A stretch of 56,299 nt of DNA from Quadrisphaera sp. RL12-1S (GTDB taxonomy: Bacteria > Actinomycetota > Actinomycetes > Actinomycetales > Quadrisphaeraceae). The position numbers were made by a program, and so were the translations under genes. Under the pieces are notes generated by a model. That model was not told where the DNA came from. It searched no databases and worked only from the letters and a program-made list of their open reading frames with translations. The stretch spans positions 1-56,299 of the forward strand of contig NZ_JACNME010000007.1 of NCBI RefSeq assembly GCF_014270065.1, read 5' to 3'. This document shows, piece after piece, positions 31,522-38,424 of this stretch (position 1 is its first letter; the number at the start of each line of letters is the position of its first letter).

Positions 31522-32151
31522 GTGACGCCGGCCGAGGCCGACGCCGAGCTCGCCGCCCTGCACCTGACCGGTCCGGGCCAGGCGGAGCTGCTCGCGAGCT
31601 ACCGCGAGCAGCTCGCCGCCCACCCCGGCGCGGGCCCGGCCGGGTCGTTCGAGGGCAGCGCTCTGCACCGGGACGGCCCCGCGGCGCACCTCACGGCCTC
31701 TGCCCTCGTGCTGAGCGCCAGCGGCGACCGCGCCCTCCTCCTGCTGCACCGCAAGGCGGGTGCGTGGCTGCAGCCGGGCGGGCACCTGGAGGCCGATGAC
31801 ACCTCCCTCGTGGCCGCGGCGCTGCGCGAGGCGTCGGAGGAGACCGGCCTCGGGCCGGTGCTGCGCCCGGCCCCGGGCCTGGTCGACCTGCACCACCACG
31901 GTCTGGGCGCGGCGTTCGGCCGCTGCCGGGAGCACCTCGACGTGGCCTTCGTGCTCACCGCTCCGGACGGCGCCGAGCCGGTGGTGAGCGCCGAGAGCGA
32001 GCACGTGGCGTGGTTCGCCCTGGACGCGCTGCCCGACGGCGTCGCAGACGACGTCCCGCCGCGCCTGGCGCGAGCCGCCGCGCTGCTGCGCGGCACGGGC
32101 CAGCGGGACTCGACGCCCACCGCGGCTGACCTCGGTCACCTCCGGGACTGA
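31522..32151 (+). CDS. Nudix hydrolase
   Basis: A 209-residue protein with a Nudix box GGHLEADDTSLVAAALREAS followed by EETGLG. The Asp in place of the first box Glu is usual in this subgroup. The catalytic REASEETG is intact, so it probably hydrolyses a nucleoside-diphosphate-linked compound. An N-terminal helical region (AELLASYREQLAAHPG) precedes the domain. The GTG start lies 7 nt after the DUF2342 stop, so the two are likely co-transcribed. The last 25 bases of the gene overlap the first of four TGACCnnGGTCA palindromes. Confidence 0.88.
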   Translation: MTPAEADAELAALHLTGPGQAELLASYREQLAAHPGAGPAGSFEGSALHRDGPAAHLTASALVLSASGDRALLLLHRKAGAWLQPGGHLEADDTSLVAAALREASEETGLGPVLRPAPGLVDLHHHGLGAAFGRCREHLDVAFVLTAPDGAEPVVSAESEHVAWFALDALPDGVADDVPPRLARAAALLRGTGQRDSTPTAADLGHLRD

Positions 32152-32232
32152 CCGGGGTCAGGTCCGGAGGTGTCGGCCCAGCACCGGTCCGCCGCAGGTG
32201 ACCACGGTCATCTCCGTGGGTGACCTCGGTCA
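32127..32232. promoter_or_regulatory. Cluster of four TGACCnnGGTCA palindromes
   Basis: Sites at 32127-32138 (TC centre), 32149-32160 (GG), 32199-32210 (AC) and 32221-32232 (TC). Starts are 22, 50 and 22 bp apart, that is two pairs each on roughly two helical turns. The cluster lies across the Nudix stop and the 140-bp gap to the convergent metallopeptidase gene, where no promoter is expected. Confidence 0.55.
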
Positions 32233-32291
32233 GGTGCGGTCGCGACCCGCTCCGGGGGGGGATGACCGTCGGCGCCGGCGCGGACGGCGGC

Positions 32292-32909
32292 TCAGCCCGG
32301 CAGCTGCGCGGCCGGGTCGGCGCCGTCGTCGACGTCGGCGATCGGCAGGTCCCGCGCCGTGGCGAAGCCCTCGAGGTACCCGCGGGCGCGCTCGGTGCGC
32401 GGGTAGGCGTCCACGAGGTCCCAGAAGCGGTCGGTGTGGCCGTGCTCCAGCAGGTGCGCCAGCTCGTGGACGAGCACGTAGTCGACCACCCACGAGGGCA
32501 TGCCCTGCAGCCGGTCCGACAGGCGGATGGTGCCGTCGGCGGTGGTGGTGGAGCCCCACCGGGTGGTCTGGTTGGCCACCCACCGCACGCTCGAGGGCCG
32601 GGCCCTGCCTCCGAGGTAGCGGGCGCTCAGCTCCGCCGCCCGGCGGGCGAGCGCCTCGTCGCTGGGGCGGCGGCGCTGGTCCTGCGCGGCCAGCTTGGTG
32701 ACCATGCGGTCCACCCAGGCCCGCTCCTGGGCGCGGGTGAAGCCGGCCGGGATGCAGACCACCACGGTCCCGCCGTCGCGGAAGGCGGTCACCGTGCGTC
32801 GGCGGCGGGCGCTGCGCCGCACCTCCACGGGAGGGAGCTCGTGGGCCGGCGGGCGCGCGGGGGAGGGCACCGGGTCGGCCCCGGCCACTCGCGCCCCCTG
32901 CGCCGCCAT
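32292..32909 (-). CDS. YgjP-like (M48 type) metallopeptidase domain protein
   Basis: A 205-residue protein of the YgjP/WLM group (DUF45). The domain has VVVCIPAGFTRAQERAWVDR, a conserved NQTTRWGSTTTADGTIRLSD, and a zinc site VDYVLVHELAHLLEHGHTDRFW with HELAH and a further His. Members are often annotated as M48 metallopeptidase family; substrate is unknown. The start is ATG. It converges with the Nudix gene and diverges from the zinc-ribbon gene across 442 bp. Confidence 0.87.
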   Translation of the reverse strand: MAAQGARVAGADPVPSPARPPAHELPPVEVRRSARRRRTVTAFRDGGTVVVCIPAGFTRAQERAWVDRMVTKLAAQDQRRRPSDEALARRAAELSARYLGGRARPSSVRWVANQTTRWGSTTTADGTIRLSDRLQGMPSWVVDYVLVHELAHLLEHGHTDRFWDLVDAYPRTERARGYLEGFATARDLPIADVDDGADPAAQLPG

Positions 32910-33351
32910 GCACCAACGCTACTGCCCCGGGGGCCCCTCCACCGGCCACGACACCCTCACGGGGGCCCCGCCGGAGCGCATCCGGTCCCGCGGTGGTGCG
33001 TCCGGGGCGCCGGGCACCACCGCGTGCCACTGCCCACTACGCAGAGCTACCGGGCGCCGGGCGCCGGTCGGGCACCGCGGCGACGAGCCGGGCCGCAGGG
33101 GGAACGAGGACCGGGCGAGGACCGGGCGCGGACAGGGCCGGACGGGCGTCTCCGCGTTGACGGTCTCCAGCGGCGGCCCTACCGTCGTAGCAGTCCTCCG
33201 GTCGAGGGGCCCACCGCAGGGGAAGGCGGGATGGTCCGTCGACCGGAGGACGACTGCTGTCCGGCCACCGCCGTCCGGACCAGCCGCTACGGTGGCGCGG
33301 ACCGCCACACCGTCCGGGCCCCAGCCCGGGCCCAGACACGAGGAGGCCCCC
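32910..33351. other. 442-bp gap with a large imperfect inverted repeat
   Basis: No gene is supported on either strand. The main structure is an inverted repeat at 33189-33205 and 33239-33258 (AGCAGT-CCTCCGGTCGA against TCGACCGGAGG-ACG-ACTGCT), an 11-bp plus 6-bp stem with a 3-nt bulge and a ~33-nt loop, about 100 bp upstream of the zinc-ribbon gene. It could be a leader structure or an operator. Confidence 0.45.
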
Positions 33352-33507
33352 GTGGCCGAGACCTACTCGGGTTCGTTCTACTGCGTGAAGTGCAAGGAGA
33401 AGCGCGACGCCGAGGGCGGCGTCGTCGAGACCAACGGCCGTCGCATGGCCAAGGCCAAGTGCCCCGTGTGCGGCACCAACCTCAACCGCATCCTCGGCAA
33501 GGCCTGA
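33352..33507 (+). CDS. DUF5679-type zinc-ribbon small protein
   Basis: A 51-residue protein with two CxxC knuckles, Cys11/Cys14 (FYCVKCKEK) and Cys37/Cys40 (AKCPVCGTN), spaced for one zinc ion. The middle EGGVVETNGRRMAKAK is the conserved ligand-bearing loop of the DUF5679 family. It probably binds zinc and may contact nucleic acid or a protein partner, but function is unknown. The start GTG has AGGAGG 5-6 nt upstream and the gene ends before a perfect 15-bp hairpin, so it is a monocistronic, probably well-expressed gene. Confidence 0.85.
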   Translation: MAETYSGSFYCVKCKEKRDAEGGVVETNGRRMAKAKCPVCGTNLNRILGKA

Positions 33508-33540
33508 CCTCCCGCTCCACCCCGCTCCACCTGCACCGCC

Positions 33541-33575
33541 CCGCTGGCGCCGTCCCCTGTGGACGGCGCCAGCGG
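33541..33575 (+). terminator. Terminator after the zinc-ribbon gene
   Basis: Perfect 15-bp stem CCGCTGGCGCCGTCC / GGACGGCGCCAGCGG with loop CCTGT, 33 nt after the stop. Confidence 0.82.
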
Positions 33576-33605
33576 CGCACCACCCGTCGGTGCCACGCTC
33601 GGGGG

Positions 33606-34580
33606 GTGACCGCCCCGACCTCCCTGCGCCTGCGCCCCGGTCTGCTGACCGCCTGGCGCTCCCCCGGCAGGCTCCAGCTGGGCGTGGGCGCCGGCGCCCA
33701 CGTGCTCGAGGGCCTGACCGCCGCGGAGGAGCTCGTGGTGGACGCGCTCGCCACCGGCGCCGACCCGTCCTCGCTGCAGCGGCTCGCGGCCCTGCACGGC
33801 GGCACGCCCGAGCGCGTCCGCTCCCTGCTCGACGCCCTGGCCTCCGCCGGCGCTCTGGAGCCCGCCCCCCGCCCGCGGCCCTCGGGGGCGCTCGCTGAGG
33901 CGTGCGCGGCCGTGGTGGGCGCATCCCCCACCGGCCGGGCCGTGGCGCTGGGACTCGCCGCCGCGGGGGTGGGCACCGTGCTGGTGGAGGACGCGGCCCC
34001 CGTGACCAGCGCGGACGTGGGCCCCGGCGGGTTCGGCCCGGCTGACCTCGACCTGTCGCGCGGGGCGGCCACCGCTCGGGCCCTGCTGCGCGAGCACCCC
34101 GCCGTGCGGGCGCAGCCGGGGGTCGCGGAGCGGGTGCGGCCCGACGTCGTCGTCCTGGTGGCCTCGGGAGCTCACGACGCGCGCGCGGCGGAACCGCTGG
34201 TCCGCGAGGGCGTGGCGCACCTGGCGGTGCTGCAGCTGGGGCGGGCGGCGGTGGTGGGGCCGCTGGTGCACCCCGGGGACGGCGCGTGCCTGCGCTGCCT
34301 GGACCTGCACCGCACCGACCGGGACCCGGAGTGGCCGCGGCTGCTGCCGCAGCTGGCCGCCCCACCGGGTGGGCCCCGGCGCCCGGAGCCGCCGGAGCTG
34401 GCCGCCCTGGCCGCGGCGGTGGCGGTCCAGCAGGTGCTGGCCCAGCTGCGCGGCCACGAGCCCGCCGCGCTCGACGCCACCCTGGAGCTCGACGCCGCCG
34501 GTGCGGTGGGCGTGCGGCCGTGGTCCGCGCACCCCGCCTGCGGGTGCACCTGGGCGGACGCGGTGCCCGCGGCGCGGTGA
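33606..34580 (+). CDS. ThiF/E1-like (TOMM leader-binding type) protein
   Basis: A 324-residue protein resembling Rv3196 and the ThiF-like/'cyclodehydratase-domain' proteins of actinobacteria. The N-terminal ~80 residues form a winged-helix-like PqqD-type region (LTAAEELVVDALATGADPSSL). A degenerate Rossmann part follows (GRAVALGLAAAGVGTVLVED) without the Gly-rich ATP motif of active E1 enzymes. The C-terminal signature is VHPGDGACLRCLDLHRTDRDPEW (two motifs), with a CxxC-like pair and the terminal HPACGCTW that could bind zinc. No RiPP precursor or YcaO gene is nearby, so a role in peptide modification is unsupported. GTG start; the ABC1 kinase gene follows 46 bp later. Confidence 0.7.
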   Translation: MTAPTSLRLRPGLLTAWRSPGRLQLGVGAGAHVLEGLTAAEELVVDALATGADPSSLQRLAALHGGTPERVRSLLDALASAGALEPAPRPRPSGALAEACAAVVGASPTGRAVALGLAAAGVGTVLVEDAAPVTSADVGPGGFGPADLDLSRGAATARALLREHPAVRAQPGVAERVRPDVVVLVASGAHDARAAEPLVREGVAHLAVLQLGRAAVVGPLVHPGDGACLRCLDLHRTDRDPEWPRLLPQLAAPPGGPRRPEPPELAALAAAVAVQQVLAQLRGHEPAALDATLELDAAGAVGVRPWSAHPACGCTWADAVPAAR

Positions 34581-34626
34581 TCGGTCCCCCGCTGCGGGAG
34601 CGCGGAAGCCGTCGCAGGATGGCGGG

Positions 34627-36060
34627 GTGGACGCACCCGCCGAGGACCCCCTGGAGCGCGAGCCGGACGGCCTGCCGGACCAGCAGGACCAGACCGACGA
34701 CGACGAGCGGGGCGGCCGGCGGGGCGGCGCGATCCCGCGCGGCTCCCTGAGCCGCGGCTTCCGCCTGGCCCAGCTGCCCGCCGCCTTCGCCGGGCGCCAG
34801 GCGGTGGGGCTGGGCCGCCGCCTCGGCGGTCGCTCCCAGGCCGACGTGCAGGCCTCGGTGCAGCAGGCCACGGCCGAGCAGGTGTTCAAGGTGCTCGGCC
34901 AGCTCAAGGGCGGGGCCATGAAGGTGGGCCAGGCGCTGTCGGTGCTGGAGGCGGCGCTGCCGGAGGAGCAGGCGGGTCCGTACCGCGCCGCCCTCACCAA
35001 GCTGCAGGACGCCGCTCCCCCGATGCCGGCGGCGACGGTCCGCGCCGTGATGTCCGCCGAGCTCGGCCCGGGGTGGCGCTCGATGTTCATGGCGTTCGAC
35101 GAGAAGCCGGCGGCCGCGGCGTCGGTGGGGCAGGTGCACCGGGCGACCTGGTCCGACGGGCGGCAGGTGGCGGTCAAGGTGCAGTACCCCGGCGCCGGGG
35201 ACGCGCTGCTGGGAGACCTCGACCAGGTGGGCCGGCTGGTGCGGGTGGCGGCGGGGTGGATCCCCGGCATGGAGGTCGGCCCGATCATCGCCGAGCTGCG
35301 CGAGCGGGTGGCGGAGGAGCTGGACTACCGCGCCGAGGGGGCCAACCAGCAGGCGTTCGCGGACGCGTTCGCGGACGACGACGAGGTGGTGGTCCCGGCC
35401 GTCGTCCTGGCCACCGGGCGCGTGCTGGTCAGCGAGTGGCTGGACGGCGTGCCCCTGTCGAAGGTCATCGCCGAGGGCACGCAGGAGCAGCGCGACCTCG
35501 CCGCGCGCCGCTACCTGGAGGTGCTGCTGCTGGGCCCGGCGCGGGCGGGGCTGCTGCACGCCGACCCCCACCCCGGCAACTTCCGGCTCACGCCCGACGG
35601 CCGCTTCGGCATCCTCGACTTCGGCGCGGTGAACCGGCTCCCGAACGGAATGCCCCCCGCCATCGGACGGCTCCTCGGAGCGGCCCTGGACGGTGATTCC
35701 GAGACCGTGGCGGACGGGCTGCGCGAAGAGGGGTTCATCCGCGAGCGGATCCAGGTCGACCCCGACCAGCTGCTCGACTACCTGAGCCCTTTCGTGGAGC
35801 CGCTGCGCCACGAGGAGTTCCGCTTCGACAGGGCGTGGCTGCAGTCGCTCTTCAAGCACGTGAACGACCGCGAGCGCCCCGAGTGGACGATCAACCTCAA
35901 GGTCAACCTGCCGCCGGAGTACGTGCTCATCCACCGGGTGTGGTTCGGGGGCATCGGCGTCATGTGCCAGCTGGGGGGCGTGGTCCCGGCGGTGCAGGTC
36001 CTCTCCGACTTCCTTCCGGAGTTCGCCGAGGAGGAGCTGGAGGACTCCGAAGTCTCGTGA
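34627..36060 (+). CDS. ABC1/AarF (UbiB) family atypical kinase
   Basis: A 477-residue kinase-like protein related to Rv3197 and UbiB/COQ8. Family motifs: KGGAMKVGQALSVLE (KxGQ), AAAASVGQVHRATW (A-rich loop in place of the P-loop), VAVKVQYPG (Lys), LADFGxx-equivalent ILDFGAVNRL (metal Asp) and LLHADPHPGNFRL (catalytic loop). It probably supports isoprenoid lipid or quinone metabolism by ATPase action, by analogy. The acidic N-terminus (DQQDQTDDDERGG) is variable. The start is GTG. In M. tuberculosis the next gene is whiB7; here lsr2 follows. Confidence 0.9.
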   Translation: MDAPAEDPLEREPDGLPDQQDQTDDDERGGRRGGAIPRGSLSRGFRLAQLPAAFAGRQAVGLGRRLGGRSQADVQASVQQATAEQVFKVLGQLKGGAMKVGQALSVLEAALPEEQAGPYRAALTKLQDAAPPMPAATVRAVMSAELGPGWRSMFMAFDEKPAAAASVGQVHRATWSDGRQVAVKVQYPGAGDALLGDLDQVGRLVRVAAGWIPGMEVGPIIAELRERVAEELDYRAEGANQQAFADAFADDDEVVVPAVVLATGRVLVSEWLDGVPLSKVIAEGTQEQRDLAARRYLEVLLLGPARAGLLHADPHPGNFRLTPDGRFGILDFGAVNRLPNGMPPAIGRLLGAALDGDSETVADGLREEGFIRERIQVDPDQLLDYLSPFVEPLRHEEFRFDRAWLQSLFKHVNDRERPEWTINLKVNLPPEYVLIHRVWFGGIGVMCQLGGVVPAVQVLSDFLPEFAEEELEDSEVS

Positions 36061-36125
36061 CCGGGGACTTTCGACCCCTTCTTGCTGGGAAAGTGCTGCC
36101 ATTGCGGTGACGCGCCGACCCCGCA

Positions 36126-36155
36126 TTGCGAATTCTGTGGGAAGTGTGCGATAAA
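36126..36155 (+). promoter_or_regulatory. Candidate sigma-70-type promoter of lsr2
   Basis: TTGCGA, 18 bp, GATAAA, in one of the few AT-rich patches of the core DNA. Predicted start is near 36162, giving a leader that begins with the hairpin GCGTCCACC-TCGC-GGTGGACGC (36164-36185). Lsr2 prefers AT-rich DNA, so autoregulation is plausible. Confidence 0.5.
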
Positions 36156-36219
36156 TGCTGTGCGCGTCCACCTCGCGGTGGACGCAGCACTTTCCCCAGC
36201 TCATCGTGAGAGAGACGGC

Positions 36220-36570
36220 ATGGCCACCAAGACCATCACCCACATCACCGACGACATCGACGGGACCTCGGAGGCCGAGACCGTCAAGTTCGGCCTGTGG
36301 GGCGCCACCTACGAGATCGACCTCTCCGAGGACAACCAGAAGAAGCTCGAGGCGGCCCTGGAGCCCTACCTCGCGGTGGCCCGCAAGGCGACCGGTGGCT
36401 CCGGCGTCCGCCGCGCCAGCACCTCGCGCAGCAGCGGTTCGTCCACGGGCGGCGCCGAGTACGACGCGAAGGCCGTCCGCGCCTGGGCCGCCGCCAACGG
36501 CGTCTCGGTGCCGGCGCGCGGTCGCATCCCCAAGACGGTGCTCGAGCAGTACCAGTCCGCCGCCAGCTGA
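36220..36570 (+). CDS. lsr2: Lsr2 nucleoid-associated silencing protein
   Basis: A 116-residue histone-like protein that bridges DNA and silences AT-rich, often acquired, genes. The dimerisation domain reads MATKTITHITDDIDGTSEA then TVKFGLWGATYEIDLSEDN. The C-terminal DNA-binding domain has YDAKAVRAWAAANGVSVPAR and GRIPKTVLEQYQSA, with the RGR AT-hook-like loop (PARGRIP). The ATG start is preceded by GAGAGAG. It is monocistronic, between its own promoter patch and a strong terminator. It is a natural candidate to silence the AT-richer island at 17-23 kb. Confidence 0.95.
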   Translation: MATKTITHITDDIDGTSEAETVKFGLWGATYEIDLSEDNQKKLEAALEPYLAVARKATGGSGVRRASTSRSSGSSTGGAEYDAKAVRAWAAANGVSVPARGRIPKTVLEQYQSAAS

Positions 36571-36611
36571 CAGCCCGACCGGCTGACCGGCCGACCGACT
36601 GACCGGCCGGC

Positions 36612-36661
36612 ACGACGACGCAGCGCCCGCTCCCCTCGGGGGGCGGGCGCTGCGTCGTCGT
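36612..36661. terminator. Terminator between lsr2 and the tad operon
   Basis: A 19-bp stem (arm ACGACGACGCAGCGCCCGC) with a 12-nt C/G loop, located between convergent genes and usable from both sides. Confidence 0.82.
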
Positions 36662-36674
36662 CGCGGGGCTCAGC

Positions 36675-37187
36675 TCACGGCAGGACCAGGCCCTCGCGGG
36701 CGCGGGAGGTCACCTGCAGCGGCACGGTGACGCCGTCGCCCACCCACGCCGGCAGCAGCGCGGGACGCACGCTGGCGGTGAGGGTGACCTCCGCGGTCTG
36801 CCCGTCAGGGGTGCCGGTGGGGGCCGCCACGGCCAGCCCGAGCAGGTCCGCCGGCTGCGGCGTGCGGGCCAGCAGGGCCGTGGCGCTGCCGCGCACGCCC
36901 GCGTCGTCCAGGGGCACGCCCTGGCCGGGCAGCACGCCGTCGCGGTAGTAGGCGGCCTCGTCGAGGGAGTCGGCGGCGTCGAGCGCGGCGGAGTCGGCCA
37001 CGGACAGCAGGTGGGTGCGCGCCAGGTGCAGCTCGGTGGCGGCCGCCCCGACGAGCACCAGGGCGACGACGACGACCGCGTCGACGACGACCAGCGGAGC
37101 GACCGAGCCCTCGTCGCCCCGCGCAGACAGACGCCGAGCAGACAGACGCCGAACCGTGAGACGCCGGGCCGCGAGGCGCCGCCTCAT
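36675..37187 (-). CDS. TadG-like pilus assembly protein (last gene of tad operon)
   Basis: A 170-residue protein resembling the Rv3654c-type helicopter/TadG-like proteins of actinobacterial tad loci. An Arg-rich repeat precedes the helix (RRLTVRRLSARRLSARG). One membrane helix follows (VAPLVVVDAVVVVALVLVGA), then THLLSVADSAALDAADSL, the pattern of TadG-type pseudopilins, and a beta-rich external part. The ATG overlaps the previous stop (ATGA). The arginine repeat is encoded by an imperfect 15-bp DNA repeat (AGACAGACGCCGA). Confidence 0.75.
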   Translation of the reverse strand: MRRRLAARRLTVRRLSARRLSARGDEGSVAPLVVVDAVVVVALVLVGAAATELHLARTHLLSVADSAALDAADSLDEAAYYRDGVLPGQGVPLDDAGVRGSATALLARTPQPADLLGLAVAAPTGTPDGQTAEVTLTASVRPALLPAWVGDGVTVPLQVTSRAREGLVLP

Positions 37188-37693
37188 CGGCGGGCCGCCG
37201 TCGTCGTCGTCGCCCCCAGCGAGGAGAACCTGTCCACCACCGCTGTGCCGGTGGCCTCCACGGGCACCCTCGTGGGCACGGCGGAGCGCAGCAGCGGCGG
37301 GACGAACGGCAGCGGCACGTCCACCCGGACGGTCACGACGACGGCGGCGTCGGGCGCGAAGCACGCCGCCGCCTCGCAGGAGGTGGTGGCGGTGGCGTCG
37401 GCGGGGGTGAAGCCCTGGTCGGTGAGGGCCAGGTCGAGGGCCGCCTCGGCACGCCCGGGCGCTGCGGCCGCCGCGGCGGACGTGACGTAGGCCCGCGCCG
37501 CGGCGCGGGAGCCGGCTGCGGCGGCGTACGCGCCGGCCTGCAGCCGGGCGAGGGTGACCACCAGGTAGGCGACGGGGACCAGCAGGAGCAGCGCCAGCAC
37601 GATGAACTCCACCGACGCGCTGCCCGCGTCACCTCCGGGCCCGCGCGCTGCGGCGCTGCGCAGGGCCGCGGCGCTCCGGCGCAGCCGCCTCAC
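37184..37693 (-). CDS. TadE-like minor pseudopilin (second)
   Basis: A 169-residue protein with a basic leader (RRLRRSAAALRSAAARGPGG), then GSASVEFIVLALLLLVPVAYL, the TadE-type motif with the conserved Glu at the fifth position of the hydrophobic segment after the Gly. The outer part has a disulfide-like pair (CEAAACF). GTG start overlapping the first TadE gene by four bases. Minor pseudopilins of this kind prime pilus assembly. Confidence 0.82.
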   Translation of the reverse strand: MRRLRRSAAALRSAAARGPGGDAGSASVEFIVLALLLLVPVAYLVVTLARLQAGAYAAAAGSRAAARAYVTSAAAAAAPGRAEAALDLALTDQGFTPADATATTSCEAAACFAPDAAVVVTVRVDVPLPFVPPLLRSAVPTRVPVEATGTAVVDRFSSLGATTTTAARR

Positions 37694-38106
37694 GGCAGCA
37701 CCTCCACCAGGCCGTGTCCGCGCACCGTCATGGTGCCGCCGCCGAACCAGCCGACCAGCGGCAGCGGGACCGTGGCGGTGACCTCGACCACGTCGAGGCC
37801 GCCCTGGTGGACGTCGGCGGCGGTCACGTCGTCGGCGTAGGAGGCGGGCAGGGACGCGCCGATGAGCTCGCGGGCGCGCTGCGCGCCGTCGGCCGGGGTC
37901 CTGTCCGCCAGCGCCCCGAACCGGGCGCCCTCCCCCACGCAGTCGACGAGGGTGCCCCGCAGGTGCAGGGCCAGCCCCAGCTGCAGCAGGCTCGCGAAGA
38001 GCACCGAGACCAGCGCCATCACCATGACGCTCTCGGCGACCGCCGCGCCGGCGTCCCCGCGCGGGGCCCAGCGGTCCCGTGCCGGGGCAGCGGGGGCCAG
38101 CGTCAC
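37690..38106 (-). CDS. TadE-like minor pseudopilin (first)
   Basis: A 138-residue protein with leader RGDAGAAVAESVMVMALVSVLFASLL: the Gly/Ala before Ala-Val-Ala-Glu and the following hydrophobic helix are the TadE processing region. The rest is a small external domain (GLVEVLP at the end). The GTG start overlaps the flp-like stop by four bases. Two TadE genes in tandem are usual in actinobacterial tad operons. Confidence 0.82.
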   Translation of the reverse strand: MTLAPAAPARDRWAPRGDAGAAVAESVMVMALVSVLFASLLQLGLALHLRGTLVDCVGEGARFGALADRTPADGAQRARELIGASLPASYADDVTAADVHQGGLDVVEVTATVPLPLVGWFGGGTMTVRGHGLVEVLP

Positions 38107-38327
38107 TTGACCGTCACAGCGGAGACGGCGCTCTGGAACATCTGGACCAGGAGCGGCTGGGCCACCGCGGCGAGCCCCACCACGATGCCCGCGGTCATGA
38201 CCGTGACGAGCACCCAGCCGGGCACGTCACCGCGCTCGGCCTCGGTCCGGTCGCCGAGGCTCGCCGGCACGAGCAGCGCGCCCAGGGCGGTGGTGGCGGT
38301 CAGGAGCAGGGCGGTGAGACGGGACAT
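38103..38327 (-). CDS. flp: Flp-type pilin-like small membrane protein
   Basis: A 74-residue protein in the Flp position (between tadC and tadE). The motif ERGDVPGWVLVTVMTAGIVVG resembles the class of actinobacterial pilin-like proteins with Gly-x-x-hydrophobic processing followed by a helix and ending QMFQSAVSAVTVK. A long leader (MSRLTALLLTATTALGALL) is unusual for Flp and may act as a separate membrane segment. ATG start with GGAGG 5 nt upstream, the best ribosome site in the operon, consistent with a major subunit. Confidence 0.65.
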   Translation of the reverse strand: MSRLTALLLTATTALGALLVPASLGDRTEAERGDVPGWVLVTVMTAGIVVGLAAVAQPLLVQMFQSAVSAVTVK

Positions 38328-38424
38328 CGGGTCCTCCGGGTTCTCGGTGGTGGTCAGGGCTGTCGGGTCGCGTGGAGCAGGTGGAGCAGCTGGAGCGGGG
38401 CGGGCGGCTGCGGGGCGGGCGGGG

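Noticed and set aside
33606-34580. A TOMM/RiPP biosynthesis cluster
   Set aside because: The ThiF-like protein has no precursor peptide, YcaO or dehydrogenase gene nearby and sits in a conserved core neighbourhood instead.
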